From Aureibaculum sp. 2308TA14-22 (lineage in GTDB: Bacteria > Bacteroidota > Bacteroidia > Flavobacteriales > Flavobacteriaceae): DNA of 64,000 nucleotides. Each line of letters opens with the position of its first letter. Position 1 is the stretch's first letter. The position numbers and the translations under genes are program-made. This document shows, piece by piece, positions 63,426 through 64,000 of this stretch. Below the pieces are notes generated by a model. It made no database searches. It saw only the letters and a list, made by a program, of their open reading frames with translations, and had not been told where the DNA came from. The DNA lies in contig NZ_JBEWXT010000001.1 of NCBI RefSeq assembly GCF_040538665.1, forward strand, positions 2,816,501-2,880,500, written 5' to 3'.

Positions 63426-64000
63426 TTAATCTTGTAAGGTTGGTACTAACGAATTTCTGATTCCCATTTCCAATCCACATAATTCAGCGAGACCCTTCAT
63501 TCTCCCAAGCGTTGAGTAACCTGGGTAAAACTCATCTTTAATACCGACATCACTTAACAACAAATGACCATGATCTGCTCTTAGAGGTATAGCTACGTCT
63601 TTACTATTTTCATATTTTCTCCTAATCTGCTCCTTAACTATAAATTCCATGACTTTTGCCATAGGTGCACTACCTTCTAAATGGTTAGCCTCATAAAAAC
63701 TTCCATCCTTTTCTAATTGAACACTTCGCAGATGTAAAAAATGAACTTTATTTGCAAAAGCATTAAAAATTTTAATCAAATCATTTTCCTTTTTGGCTCC
63801 TAATGAGCCTGTACAAAATGTTAGTCCATTGTAATAAGATGAGGAACAGTTTAAAAGAAATTTAATATCACTGCTATTACTTACAATTCTAGGTAAACCT
63901 AAAATAGGATATGGTGGATCGTCTGGGTGGACGCACATCTTAACTCCTAGTTTTTCTGCTTCTGGAATAATAGCTTTTAAAAAATAAACCAAATTTTCTT
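63426..64000 (-). CDS. uxuA: Mannonate dehydratase, C-terminal part (truncated by window)
   Basis: The last 190 or so residues of UxuA, which dehydrates D-mannonate to KDG. Clear family parts are YFLKAIIPEAEKLGVKM, CVHPDDPPYPILGLPRIV, NGLTFCTGSLGA, HFLHLRSVQLEKDGSFYE and IPLRADHGHLLLSD, holding metal-binding His, Cys and Asp. The frame stays open to the window edge, so the N-terminal half lies beyond 64000. It would feed the same KDG kinase and aldolase used for alginate. Confidence 0.9.
   Translation of the reverse strand, partial: ENLVYFLKAIIPEAEKLGVKMCVHPDDPPYPILGLPRIVSNSSDIKFLLNCSSSYYNGLTFCTGSLGAKKENDLIKIFNAFANKVHFLHLRSVQLEKDGSFYEANHLEGSAPMAKVMEFIVKEQIRRKYENSKDVAIPLRADHGHLLLSDVGIKDEFYPGYSTLGRMKGLAELCGLEMGIRNSLVPTLQD

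Overview
The window comes from a marine member of the Flavobacteriaceae (Bacteroidota). The evidence is AT-rich DNA, promoters of the TTG-N19-TAnnTTTG type, two SusC/SusD pairs, a type IX secretion sorting domain, type III glutamine synthetase, a ribosomal protein L21 with a long C-terminal extension, and a tRNA without encoded CCA.

Positions 1-19,450 are ordinary core genome: a heavy-metal-associated lipoprotein, rplU-rpmA, a flippase with dut, a LysE exporter, a PaaE-like ferredoxin reductase, TPM/LemA/MerR/M23 genes, alaS, a GSCFA protein, a rhodanese, an M20 hydrolase, type III glutamine synthetase, a Ca/Na antiporter, a BlaI/BlaR1 pair, two small conserved proteins and tRNA-Arg(ACG). Just after the tRNA, a degenerate copy of its 3' end follows a terminator and a 35-codon ORF. 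This may be the scar of a small mobile element and marks the left edge of the accessory region.

Positions 19,950-59,830 form a large alginate-utilisation region in several units. (1) A SusC/SusD pair, a GH88 unsaturated-uronyl hydrolase and a frameshifted alginate-lyase-family gene. (2) A catabolic block: phosphomannose isomerase, an NRAMP-like carrier, KDPG aldolase, KDG kinase and a divergent LacI regulator. (3) A GntR/FadR regulator, an MFS uronate transporter and an SDR reductase. (4) SusC, SusD, two PKD lipoproteins and a PL7 lyase. (5) PL6 with a T9SS tail, PL17 and KdgF. (6) A seven-gene operon: TIM-barrel protein, PL6, PL7, a gluconokinase/6-phosphogluconate dehydrogenase fusion, a second NRAMP-like carrier, PL7 and a second SDR. 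An RraA-family gene is divergent to unit 6. The pathway reads: lyases cut alginate, PL17 releases unsaturated monomer, KdgF opens it to DEH, an SDR reduces DEH to KDG, the kinase makes KDPG, and the aldolase gives pyruvate and glyceraldehyde-3-phosphate.

The main non-gene observation is a shared operator. A 10-bp near-palindrome, TGGTNNACCA, occurs in two or three tandem copies at exact 13-bp spacing, fused to a TAnnTTTG -7 box, in front of units 1, 4, 5 and 6. A single perfect copy precedes the gntR gene. This predicts one GntR regulon and brings the first SusC/SusD pair, otherwise of uncertain substrate, into it. A second motif, TTAAACGATTAA, flanks the kdgK/lacI divergence.

Positions 59,900-64,000 hold a DUF1080 lipoprotein, a beta-propeller/cytochrome c lipoprotein and the C-terminal part of mannonate dehydratase (uxuA), which runs off the window. 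They suggest a neighbouring uronate or keto-sugar module.

The most promising leads are the two NRAMP-fold carriers that lack the metal-binding residues and sit in uronate operons, the kinase-dehydrogenase fusion, the operator array, and a possible small RNA antisense to the second susC leader.
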